From: an uncultured Clostridia bacterium
GTDB taxonomy: Bacteria > Bacillota > Clostridia > Oscillospirales > Ruminococcaceae
Direction: 5' to 3'
DNA: 53,265 bases
Assembly (NCBI GenBank): GCA_947624155.1
Contig: CANQJB010000007.1
Coordinates: 1-53,265 of the forward strand
The notes under the pieces are model-generated. The model saw only the letters and a program-made list of their open reading frames with translations, made no database searches and was not told the DNA's origin. The position numbers and the translations under genes were made by a program. This document shows positions 25,392 to 33,154 of the stretch, piece after piece; the stretch's first letter is position 1; each line of letters starts with the position of its first letter.

Positions 25392-27173
25392 ATGAAAAAG
25401 CTTTTAATCTCTTTCTCGATGATACTGCTCATCTTGGCGGGGTGCTCCATGCCCTCCGCCAAAGCCGGCGGTTATGCGCCGATAACCCTCTGCGAAAATA
25501 TCTCCTTCCCGATTTCCACCTCCGATATTTTGGACACCGCGCAGCTTGGCAGCAGTCTCTATATCCTTGGGAACGGCGGGGTTTATTCGCTGAGCCTTGA
25601 AAGCGGCGAAAGCTCCCGCATTTTTGACAGCGACGGCATCTATATCAACGCCTATGACGGTCTGCTTCACCTTTTTGAACCCGAAGCTGGCTGTTTTCGC
25701 GCTTATACCGCCGACGGCGAGCTTGAAAGCGAGCTGTATCTCGACGATTACAAAAAGCCTGAACCGAGCAGTTTTAAGGGCTTTGCCGTCGGAGACGACT
25801 GCTATATATTCGTCTCGGATAACGAAAGCGGCGGAATGACATATATCATTGCCGACAGGGACACCGGTGAGGTCAAGACCCTCAGCGCTCCGAAAAATAT
25901 CCGCAGAATATGTTCCTATAAAGACAACAGCTTTTTGGCAATTTGCTACGGCGTAACGGCGGCCGACTGCACCGTCTGGGAGCTGGATACAGACACCGAA
26001 AAGTCGACAAAGCTCGGGGACATTAACGATATGTACCTGCTTTTTGACCTTGTCTATAATCCTCACACCAACAGCCTTCTGATGACTGCCTGCGGCTCTG
26101 ATATGCAGATATTCATCTCGGAATTCACAATAGACTCCCTCGAAAACACCGTAATTTCAAAGCCGAAACTTCAGGCAACGGGGCTGACAAACTGCAACCT
26201 CTCTGTTTCCGAAAATATCGTATCCTTTATCAGCGATTTGAATGACGATTATTTCTGCTATGACTACGAGAACCCGACCCCTTATATCACCCTTGCCTAT
26301 TTCGGAGTGCAGAACTCTTTAACCGACTTCATTTCAGAATATGAGAGCAGAAACAATGTGATGGTGAAAATAATTCACTATGACAAGGAACAGGTTCAGA
26401 ACCTCAACATTAAGCTGATGGCGGGAGACAGCGATATCGACTGTTTCTGCACATATTCTCTTAGGAAGTTCGCCTATATTACCAACTATCAGTTCACCGA
26501 CCTATATCAGTTTGAAGATCTTAAAGAGAGGGTCGGCGCAAATCCCTTTATAGAGCAGATTTCAACCTTTGAGGATAGCTGCTTCGGCATTCCGTTCTTG
26601 CTGAATTACTATCCGGCGGGCTCAACTCCTTATGATTACGTTGAAGAGAATATGGTCGATTATCTTGAGGAAACCCGCCTCGACGGCAGCTATTTCTATC
26701 TGAGAGCCGAACAGCTCAAACGGTATCTGAGAGAGAATATTGATCTGGAGAGCAAGACCTATTCCGATCCCGACGGCGAGGAGTTTTATTCGGTTCTGAA
26801 ACAGGCATACGAAAACTCGAAAACTGTAGATAAAACCGAAAAATACCGTGATATTCCGTATATTTATAACGATAAGCCTTATGCAGAATCTGAGTATCTG
26901 GTGATGAACCCGACATCGGAGAAAAAGGAACTCACCGCAAACTTTTTGGCGGAGTTTTTCGATTATATCACCGAGCTTGAGGCAAAAAGCCGCCCCGAAA
27001 ACAATGAAAGGGTTGAAGGACTTTTAATTGAGTGGAAATATGAAGATTACACCACCAGTGAATCTCTTCACGAGACATTTAACTCCGTGTTTGAAACCGA
27101 CGGCAGCGACGAAACTCTGAGGAAGTTCGCCAGAGAGGCCGCCGCCGAGGTTGCGATGAGGATCGGGGAGTGA
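25392..27173 (+). CDS. Lipoprotein with propeller-like and solute-binding-like regions (paralogue 2)
   Basis: A 593-residue intact lipoprotein. The signal peptide ends in the lipobox LAGC with Cys18 as lipid attachment site, so it sits on the outer face of the membrane. Residues about 40-310 are repetitive beta strands (LGSSLYILGNGGVYSLSLES). Residues about 315-590 resemble a periplasmic-type binding protein (VMVKIIHYDKEQVQN, NIKLMAGDSDIDCF). The shared AGDSD motif with paralogue 1 shows duplication. No ABC permease is adjacent. An in-frame ATG lies 27 bases upstream, but GAAGGA at 25377 and the signal peptide favour 25392. Ligand unknown. Confidence 0.75.
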   Translation: MKKLLISFSMILLILAGCSMPSAKAGGYAPITLCENISFPISTSDILDTAQLGSSLYILGNGGVYSLSLESGESSRIFDSDGIYINAYDGLLHLFEPEAGCFRAYTADGELESELYLDDYKKPEPSSFKGFAVGDDCYIFVSDNESGGMTYIIADRDTGEVKTLSAPKNIRRICSYKDNSFLAICYGVTAADCTVWELDTDTEKSTKLGDINDMYLLFDLVYNPHTNSLLMTACGSDMQIFISEFTIDSLENTVISKPKLQATGLTNCNLSVSENIVSFISDLNDDYFCYDYENPTPYITLAYFGVQNSLTDFISEYESRNNVMVKIIHYDKEQVQNLNIKLMAGDSDIDCFCTYSLRKFAYITNYQFTDLYQFEDLKERVGANPFIEQISTFEDSCFGIPFLLNYYPAGSTPYDYVEENMVDYLEETRLDGSYFYLRAEQLKRYLRENIDLESKTYSDPDGEEFYSVLKQAYENSKTVDKTEKYRDIPYIYNDKPYAESEYLVMNPTSEKKELTANFLAEFFDYITELEAKSRPENNERVEGLLIEWKYEDYTTSESLHETFNSVFETDGSDETLRKFAREAAAEVAMRIGE

Positions 27174-27176
27174 ACC

Positions 27177-27266
27177 ATGACCAAGAAATTCAAGCTTAAA
27201 ATCGCGCTGCTTAGCCTGCCCATAGTGATAGGCTTTCTGATGTTCTACATATGTGCCAATAAATAA
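27177..27266 (+). CDS. Small single-span membrane protein (29 aa)
   Basis: ATG 27177 lies 3 bases after the lipoprotein stop, with GGGGAG 6 bases upstream, so it is well placed for translation. The peptide is a Lys-rich start (MTKKFKLK), one hydrophobic helix (IALLSLPIVIGFLMFYI) and a short tail CANK. It may be an accessory small membrane protein of the lipoprotein unit. Function unknown. Confidence 0.45.
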   Translation: MTKKFKLKIALLSLPIVIGFLMFYICANK

Positions 27267-27294
27267 TCCCCTCGCCATTTCCCCGCTTTTGTTC

Positions 27295-27323
27295 AAGACA
27301 ATCCCGCGAATCCGTGTTATAAT
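27295..27323 (+). promoter_or_regulatory. Promoter of the AraC/acetyltransferase-like gene
   Basis: A perfect TATAAT (27318-27323) with a weak AAGACA at the -35 position (27295-27300), spacer 17. Confidence 0.5.
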
Positions 27324-27363
27324 AAGCTCACAAACCGCGGTTGAAAATTTGTGAGGTGATTAC

Positions 27364-28545
27364 ATGGAAAACACAGAGATAATCAACAAGGCTATTGACT
27401 ACGCTAAGTACCATTGCTGCTCGCCCGATATTTCAGTCGGAGAAATTGCCGGGAATGCCGGCTTTTCGCTCGACTATTTCGGCAGTATATTTCTTGCACA
27501 TACCGGCTTCACGGTATCGGGATATGTCAACTATCAGCGCCTTAAAAAAGCGGCGATACGCCTGCGCAGATCAAATGATTCAATTCTTGAAATTGCCTTG
27601 AATTCGGGCTTTGAGAGCCATGAGGGATTTATCAAGGCGTTTAAAAAGCGCTACGGCATGACACCAAGCGACTACCGAAATGAGAATAAATCAAAAGCTC
27701 TTACTCTCGCAGACATCTCCGACGTCTCAGTCGTTTCAAGGTTTTTGCATGAAAATCCCGACCTGAAGCCTCTGCCCGACAGCGCGTGGGACGACCTTTT
27801 GGAGTGCGATTTCAAGCTTTATGCTTATCTTTTTGAAATTGCAGCCGCTCAGGACGCGAGGCTTGCAGAGTTCAGCGACGGCGGCAATAAAGCGATCCTT
27901 TATTTGTTCGACGACCTCAGCGGAATGCTGCCGGTAAACATAATTAGCGATGCGCCTGACATAGCCGCTAAGCTGATAAAGCGCTTCGCGGAGAGTTGTC
28001 CGAGCGCTTCGCTGACAACGGCGCTAAGTCCCGATCAACTGAAAAATGCTTTTGAAAGCGCCGGGATTATGCCGAAAACCGTTTACGCAATATCGCGCTT
28101 CTGCGGTGAAAAGCCGAAGTTCAGCCTGCCGGACGGAATAACCGTCAAACGTCTTTGTCAAGCCGATATTCCGGAAATTGAAAAGGTCAGAGACCGGCTG
28201 CCGGTTGGTTATGCGCACCACCTGACAAACCCTCTCGACTACGCCGACCCGTATGTTTTGGAGTACGGCGTGTTCAAAAACGGAGGACTTATAATGACCG
28301 CAGGCTGTGGCCTGTCCGACTATTCCGGAGTTTTGATCAACGACAGCATTCTCTTTTATCTGACGGCGGAAAAGCCCGATAATAACGTGTTTCGTCAGGT
28401 TTTTGCGGCAATCGTCGCGGACATTATCGACCTCGGCGCGGTGCCGTATGACGATATTCAGCACGGCAGCTATGCCGAGGAAAACGGCGGCTTCACGTCG
28501 CAGGACGCGGGCTTTGAAACGGTAGGGTATGTTTATAAGTTTTAA
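27364..28545 (+). CDS. AraC-type regulator fused to a GNAT-like domain
   Basis: A 393-residue protein. Unlike classic AraC regulators, the DNA-binding domain is at the N-terminus (about 5-107), with both helix-turn-helix units: ISVGEIAGNAGFSLDYFGSI and ILEIALNSGFESHEGFIKAF, ending FKKRYGMTPSDYR. The middle is uncharacterised. The C-terminal part (about 255-393) begins VKRLCQADIPEIEKVRD and looks like an N-acetyltransferase (GNAT) fold; a clear acetyl-CoA loop is not obvious, so it may only sense a ligand. GTGAGG precedes the ATG. It may regulate its neighbours. Confidence 0.75.
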   Translation: MENTEIINKAIDYAKYHCCSPDISVGEIAGNAGFSLDYFGSIFLAHTGFTVSGYVNYQRLKKAAIRLRRSNDSILEIALNSGFESHEGFIKAFKKRYGMTPSDYRNENKSKALTLADISDVSVVSRFLHENPDLKPLPDSAWDDLLECDFKLYAYLFEIAAAQDARLAEFSDGGNKAILYLFDDLSGMLPVNIISDAPDIAAKLIKRFAESCPSASLTTALSPDQLKNAFESAGIMPKTVYAISRFCGEKPKFSLPDGITVKRLCQADIPEIEKVRDRLPVGYAHHLTNPLDYADPYVLEYGVFKNGGLIMTAGCGLSDYSGVLINDSILFYLTAEKPDNNVFRQVFAAIVADIIDLGAVPYDDIQHGSYAEENGGFTSQDAGFETVGYVYKF

Positions 28546-28570
28546 TAACAAGCCCAAATAAGAATTGAAC

Positions 28571-28598
28571 CCGCCCTCGGGCAGACGCTTGAGGGCGG
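28571..28598 (+). terminator. GC-rich hairpin between the two AraC genes
   Basis: CCGCCCTC (28571-28578) pairs with GAGGGCGG (28591-28598). There is no T-tract, so termination is uncertain. It lies just before the next start codon. Confidence 0.4.
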
Positions 28599-28607
28599 TG
28601 AACAGGT

Positions 28608-29372
28608 TTGATAACGATAAGGCGGCTTGAAATAAACCGCTGGCACGATGGCCGGCATGAAAGATATGATATTGACGGCGGCTGCTATCTTTTTATGTTT
28701 ATAAAGACGAGGACGGTTCTCTGCGCGGAGGGCAGCAAAACGCCGATAGAGCCGGACACAATGATACTTCTCGATGTCAATTCTCCGCTCTATTCTCACA
28801 CCTATAAGGGCGAATAATATGTCGACGACTGCATGATTTTTGAATCCGACGAGGAGAGCAGGCTCCCGATGAATACGCCCGTCTATATCGGCAGCTCGGT
28901 AGATATATCGGGCCACATGAAGCTGATCTATGAGGCGCACATACGCGGCGACGAGATCGCCTGTTGCCTTCTGATAAACGCGATGTTCTCTCAGGTCGCG
29001 GGAATAATAGCAAAGGCCGAATCCTCGGGTATGTCTCATACATACAAACTGATCCCGCTGAGATATGATATGTATGCCCACCCTGAGCGCGACTGGAATA
29101 TAAAGTCGATGTCAGAGCTTTTGTATGTCAGCGAGACTTACTTCCAGGAGCTATATAAAAATCTCTTCGGGATAAGCTGCGGAGCCGATATAATCAACGC
29201 CAGGGTGAAATACGCGATGACTCTGCTTTCCGAGACCGGAAAGCCGATAACCGAAACCGCCCGCCGTTGCGGTTATAACAGCCCGGCGCACTTCGCACGC
29301 CAGTTTAAGGCGGTCACCGGCTTCACCCCGACCGAATACCGCAGAAAAAAGCGTGCTTTTAAAGAAAAGTAA
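28608..29372 (+). pseudogene. AraC-family regulator interrupted by an in-frame TAA
   Basis: The frame begins at TTG 28608 (L-I-T-I-R-R-L-E) and runs to TAA 29372, 255 codons, but TAA at 28815-28817 (codon 70) interrupts it. The sequence on both sides is AraC-like: an N-terminal cupin-like ligand domain (GCYLFMFIKTRTVLCAEG; after the stop YVDDCMIFESDEES) and a C-terminal helix-turn-helix pair (MSELLYVSETYFQELYKNLF and ITETARRCGYNSPAHFARQF). A product from 28833 would keep the DNA-binding domain only. The start is weak. It was probably a sugar-responsive activator. Confidence 0.75.
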
Positions 29373-29397
29373 TGTCAAATTCAATAGCATAAAACAG

Positions 29398-29441
29398 AAA
29401 GTTTTCGATTGAGTCTTTTAAAGTCTCGACCGAAAACTTTT
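29398..29441. terminator. Long bidirectional terminator; contains copy B of the repeat arm
   Basis: AAAGTTTTCG (29398-29407) pairs with CGAAAACTTT (29431-29440), with inner GAG/CTC and CTTT/AAAG pairs. It lies between the convergent AraC pseudogene and cls. On the minus strand 29441-29425 reads AAAAGTTTTCGGTCGAG, identical to the start of the element at 37343. Confidence 0.75.
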
Positions 29442-29468
29442 ATTTCACAATCGTAGTTCGCTTGTCCC

Positions 29469-30995
29469 TCACATCAGCGGCGAGAACAGTTTCAAAACCG
29501 CCTGAACAAGCGCATAAAGAACGCCTTTTCTCTGAATTTCCTGAATCGTTATCTCCTCTGATTTCGCCTGAGTTTCCAAGAAGTCGCGCTCGACGTCCCC
29601 GACGCATTTCGATTTATAGAATAGAATGCAGTTTTCAAAGTGGAGATAAAGGCTGCGGAAGTCGAAATTCGCGGTCCCGACAACGCTGACCTTTCCGTCC
29701 ATGCTGACGCTCTTCGCGTGGATAAACCCCGGCGTGTATTCAAATATCCTGACCCCGCTCATCAAAAGGGTTCGGTAATTCGACCTCGTGACCGCCATGA
29801 CCGTCTTTTTGTCGGGAATGTGCGGCGTGATGATTCTGACGTCGACTCCGCTCTTTGCCGCGTGGCAGAGCGCCGTCGTCATCTCGTTGTCGAGGATAAG
29901 ATATGGCGTGGTGATAAATAAATGATCGGTCGCGCTGGTTATCATTCCGATATAGCAGAGCTCCGCGGTCAGATCGTCGGTCGAGGGGCCGTCGGCAAAA
30001 GGCTGTATAAACCCATCGGTCTCACAGATCAGGCTGCTCGCATATTCCTTGTAGTCGATCAGCGTCTCCCCGCGTGAAAAGTGCCAAAGCTGGAGGAAGA
30101 TTTCGGTCAGCTTTGTGACCGCCTGCCCGCGTATCATAACGCCGGTGTCCTTCCAGTGGCCGAACCGCTCGGTCGCGTTGATATATTCGTCGGCGAGGTT
30201 GATTCCGCCGGTGAAGCCGACATTTCCGTCGACAACGAGTATTTTGCGGTGATCGCGGTAGTTCAGAAAAGCGTCGAGCGACGGCCTCATTTTGTTGAAG
30301 ACCGATACTCTGAATCCCATTTTCTCGAGCTTTTTATCGAATTTTCTCGGCAGCTTGTTGATCGTCCCTATGTCGTCATACATTATCCTGACTTCGACGC
30401 CCTCGGCGATCTTCTGCCTGAGAAGCTCAAGGATAGCCCCGAACATCTTCCCGTCCTCGAGGATAAAATACTCCGCGAAGACAAACCGCTTTGCCTTTGA
30501 AATTTCCTTGACTAGCGCTGCGAAATATTCCTCGCCAGAAGCAAAATAGGTCGCAGACGTGTTGCGGTAAACCGGCGCGTAGGCCGTTTTTTCAATATAG
30601 CTGAGCTGCCTCGCAATCTGCGGGTCGTCCTTCTCGATTTCAGCGAGCGGGTCGTCGGGGTTGGGCAGAGTGTTTCTCATCAGCGTGCGGTAATTCTTGA
30701 AGCGCTTCGAGATCCTGCGGCTCTGCTTTGACTTCGCAAAGAGGATATAAAGCGGCGCGCCGATGATCGGAAAAGCGATGACGATTATCGACCACGGCAG
30801 CTTGAACGAAGGGTTCATGTTCTGATTTGAGATGTCGATGATAATGAACACCGCGAGGATCATTGTGATGATATAGTAGACCGAAAATCTTTCCGCCACT
30901 ATTCCGACGAAAACAAAAAGAGTTATCACCTGAATCAGCATCAGGAGAACGGTGATAAACATTCGGCTCTGTAAAAATTTTGCAATTTTCTTCAT
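29469..30995 (-). CDS. cls: Cardiolipin synthase
   Basis: A 508-residue membrane enzyme that condenses two phosphatidylglycerols to cardiolipin. Two N-terminal membrane helices (about 10-50) are followed by a short third hydrophobic stretch. The two phospholipase-D HKD motifs are HRKILVVD with GGINLADEY nearby, and HAKSVSMDGKVSVVGTANFD. The frame opens 48 bases upstream, but GGGGGAG supports ATG 30995. The -10 TATAAT (31040-31035) has no good -35. Instead a WalR-like direct repeat abuts that position, suggesting an activator-dependent promoter. Confidence 0.93.
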   Translation of the reverse strand: MKKIAKFLQSRMFITVLLMLIQVITLFVFVGIVAERFSVYYIITMILAVFIIIDISNQNMNPSFKLPWSIIVIAFPIIGAPLYILFAKSKQSRRISKRFKNYRTLMRNTLPNPDDPLAEIEKDDPQIARQLSYIEKTAYAPVYRNTSATYFASGEEYFAALVKEISKAKRFVFAEYFILEDGKMFGAILELLRQKIAEGVEVRIMYDDIGTINKLPRKFDKKLEKMGFRVSVFNKMRPSLDAFLNYRDHRKILVVDGNVGFTGGINLADEYINATERFGHWKDTGVMIRGQAVTKLTEIFLQLWHFSRGETLIDYKEYASSLICETDGFIQPFADGPSTDDLTAELCYIGMITSATDHLFITTPYLILDNEMTTALCHAAKSGVDVRIITPHIPDKKTVMAVTRSNYRTLLMSGVRIFEYTPGFIHAKSVSMDGKVSVVGTANFDFRSLYLHFENCILFYKSKCVGDVERDFLETQAKSEEITIQEIQRKGVLYALVQAVLKLFSPLM

Positions 30996-31034
30996 TTTTC
31001 GGCTTCTCCCCCGGAAAATTCCTGTTACATATTT

Positions 31035-31091
31035 ATTATACACCCTCTGTCAAGCCCGAAAAAGTTACAAGTTGGTTACAAGAAAGTTACG
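31035..31091 (-). promoter_or_regulatory. cls promoter with 11-bp-phased OmpR-family (WalR-like) repeats
   Basis: On the plus strand GTTACA occurs at 31064-31069 and 31075-31080, and GTTACG at 31086-31091, each separated by 5 bases. Read on the minus strand this is TGTAAC-N5-TGTAAC, which fits the WalR consensus TGTWAH-N5-TGTWAH. The block ends at the -35 position of a minus-strand TATAAT (31040-31035), the classical place for an activator. PhoP-type boxes have the same 11-bp phasing and cannot be excluded. Confidence 0.6.
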
Positions 31092-31106
31092 ATTTGGGTT
31101 TACCGG

Positions 31107-31135
31107 TTGACATTTTGTGTTTTCGGGGATAAAAT
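31107..31135 (+). promoter_or_regulatory. Promoter of the pseudokinase gene
   Basis: TTGACA (31107-31112), a 17-base spacer and TAAAAT (31130-31135). This places the transcription start after 31117, so the upstream in-frame ATG there cannot be used. Confidence 0.75.
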
Positions 31136-31197
31136 ATATAGGAAAATATCTTGGCCTCAGAGTCAAGCATCAACTTTCCCGAAAGGAAGATCATTCG

Positions 31198-32976
31198 ATG
31201 AGTGAACATAAGACGCTTTGCATGGGCTGCATGGAACCGCTTGACGAAGCGGGTATCTGCCCGCACTGCGGATATGATGACAGCTCTCCCTCAAATCCGA
31301 GCTATCTGCCTCCGAAGACAATTCTCGACGGCAGATATATCGTCGGGCGCCTGCTGTCCGAAAACGGCGAATCCGGCGTTTATATCGGCTTCGACCGTTC
31401 GACCGAGCAGAAGGTCCTCGTCAGAGAATATATGCCCGACGCCCTCTGCTCACGCAGCAGAGAAACTCCGGAAATAAAAATAAACTCCGGCGCCCTGGTG
31501 CAGTATAAAAACTATATGTCCGAGTTCATTGAGCTCAACAAGGAGCTAATGCGTCTTCGCAGCGCAACCTCCCATATCGTCGCGCCTGTCGATATGTTCT
31601 CGCAGAATAATACCGCCTATGTAATAATGCAATATACCGAGTCGGTCACTCTGCGCGAATATCTCGCCGACAACGCCGGCGAGCTGACCTGGGATCAGGT
31701 CAGAAAGCTGTTCCCGCCGCTTCTTACAACCCTGAGCTGCATACATAATGCAGGTCTTTTGCATCGCGGCATCAGTCTCGACAACATTCTCGTTACCGAC
31801 AGGGGAGAGCTTCTTCTGACCGGCTTCTCGATCCCCGAGGTCAGAACCGTCAACACCGACCTCGCCCCCGAGTTATTTACCGGCTGCTCAGCTCCCGAGC
31901 AGTATGCTTCGAGCGACTGGATCGGCACCTGGACCGACGTCTATGCCCTCGCGGCGGTAATGTACCGCCTGCTGACCGGCTGTATGCCGACCGAACCGAT
32001 GGCGCGTGTCGGCTCCGACGACCTTTTGGAGCCCGCGAAGATAAACCCGAATATCCCCGCCAACGTCTCTAAGGTCATTATCCAGGCGATGCGGCTGAAG
32101 TGCGACGCGAGAATACAGACCGTAACCGAGTTTGTCACCAAGCTCTTCGACCAGCCGAGCTATATGCAAAAGATGCCGAACGGCTCGACCCAGACCATTC
32201 CGATCCAGGTCCCGCGCCAGAGCGAGCGCCAGCGCCGCCGCAAGAGAAAGAAAAAGGCCGCCGCAGTCGCCAATGCCTTTATGATCCTCGGCGCGATTGC
32301 CTTAGTCGCGATAGTTGTCGCTGCGTTCGTTCTTCTCGCGAGAATGCTCCTGCCCGACGAATCCGGCGTGAACTTCCCGAGCCAGAGCCAGTCGGTTCCC
32401 TCCGTCGTCCAGTCGGTTCCGACCACTTCGAGCGAGCCGGTCACCGAGCCGCCGGTCAGCTCCGAGCCGCTCCAGACCGTCAGCGAGGCGACAACCGCCC
32501 GCCAACAGGGGGTTATGTTCGCGATGCCAAACCTTGTCGGCCAGAAATATGACTCGGTCAGCAACAGCGAGGTGTGGAAAGAGCGCCTGACCTTCGAGGT
32601 GACCTACGACTTCTCCGAAGAATACGAAGCCGGCGTCATCTATGAGCAGGACATCGAAGAGGGGACTACGCTCTATCCCGTCCAGAATGTCAAGATCTCG
32701 GTCAGCAAAGGACTGTCGGTCGTCGAGATCCCCGATTTCCACAACGAACAGGGTCTCGCGATGACCGCAGAGGAATACGCCGCGATCCTCGACGGACTTA
32801 ACATCAAATATGAGTATCGCTATGTCGACACCCCGATGACCGCAAGCGGCTTTGTAATGGCGGTTTACTGCTCAGAAACCGGCGGAGAGGTCGGAGGAAC
32901 GATCAATGTCGCCGAGGGCAACACCCTCTATGTCGACGTCTCCAATTTCGTGATGAACAACGGCCCTGTGGGCTGA
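31198..32976 (+). CDS. Zinc-ribbon / pseudokinase / PASTA membrane protein
   Basis: A 592-residue protein with four parts: a zinc ribbon (Cys8, Cys11, Cys21, Cys24), a kinase-fold domain (about 40-355), a basic stretch and one membrane helix (about 390-412), then an outside Ser/Thr/Pro linker and two PASTA domains (about 445-592). The kinase fold keeps APEQY and DVYAL but lacks the catalytic residues. The VAIK lysine is Arg76 (KVLVREY), HRD is HRG (His189-Gly191) and DFG is TGF (208-210). So it should be catalytically dead and act as a cell-wall-sensing scaffold or ligand-binding switch (inference). GAAAGGAAG precedes ATG 31198. It is divergent from cls. Confidence 0.88.
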   Translation: MSEHKTLCMGCMEPLDEAGICPHCGYDDSSPSNPSYLPPKTILDGRYIVGRLLSENGESGVYIGFDRSTEQKVLVREYMPDALCSRSRETPEIKINSGALVQYKNYMSEFIELNKELMRLRSATSHIVAPVDMFSQNNTAYVIMQYTESVTLREYLADNAGELTWDQVRKLFPPLLTTLSCIHNAGLLHRGISLDNILVTDRGELLLTGFSIPEVRTVNTDLAPELFTGCSAPEQYASSDWIGTWTDVYALAAVMYRLLTGCMPTEPMARVGSDDLLEPAKINPNIPANVSKVIIQAMRLKCDARIQTVTEFVTKLFDQPSYMQKMPNGSTQTIPIQVPRQSERQRRRKRKKKAAAVANAFMILGAIALVAIVVAAFVLLARMLLPDESGVNFPSQSQSVPSVVQSVPTTSSEPVTEPPVSSEPLQTVSEATTARQQGVMFAMPNLVGQKYDSVSNSEVWKERLTFEVTYDFSEEYEAGVIYEQDIEEGTTLYPVQNVKISVSKGLSVVEIPDFHNEQGLAMTAEEYAAILDGLNIKYEYRYVDTPMTASGFVMAVYCSETGGEVGGTINVAEGNTLYVDVSNFVMNNGPVG

Positions 32977-33005
32977 TTTACCTGAATAATGCACAGAACT
33001 TTCTC

Positions 33006-33036
33006 AAAAGACGTGTCGATTTTCGGCACGTCTTTG
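33006..33036 (+). terminator. Terminator after the pseudokinase gene
   Basis: AAAGACGTG (33007-33015) pairs with CACGTCTTT (33027-33035), with TTG following. Confidence 0.75.
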
Positions 33037-33049
33037 TTGCCGTTAGTTA

Positions 33050-33078
33050 TTGACTTCGGGATTTTACTGTGATATTCT
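33050..33078 (+). promoter_or_regulatory. Promoter of pfkA
   Basis: TTGACT (33050-33055), a 17-base spacer and TATTCT (33073-33078). Confidence 0.65.
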
Positions 33079-33154
33079 AATTGTATCTACGGCAGTATTC
33101 TCTGCCGCCCAACTGTACTGACAAAGATTCTTTTGATTTGGAGGAATTACTGTT

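Noticed and set aside
31117..31197. Upstream in-frame start of the pseudokinase gene
   Set aside because: The promoter -10 (31130-31135) lies inside this stretch, so it would not be transcribed; ATG 31198 has an RBS and begins the zinc ribbon.
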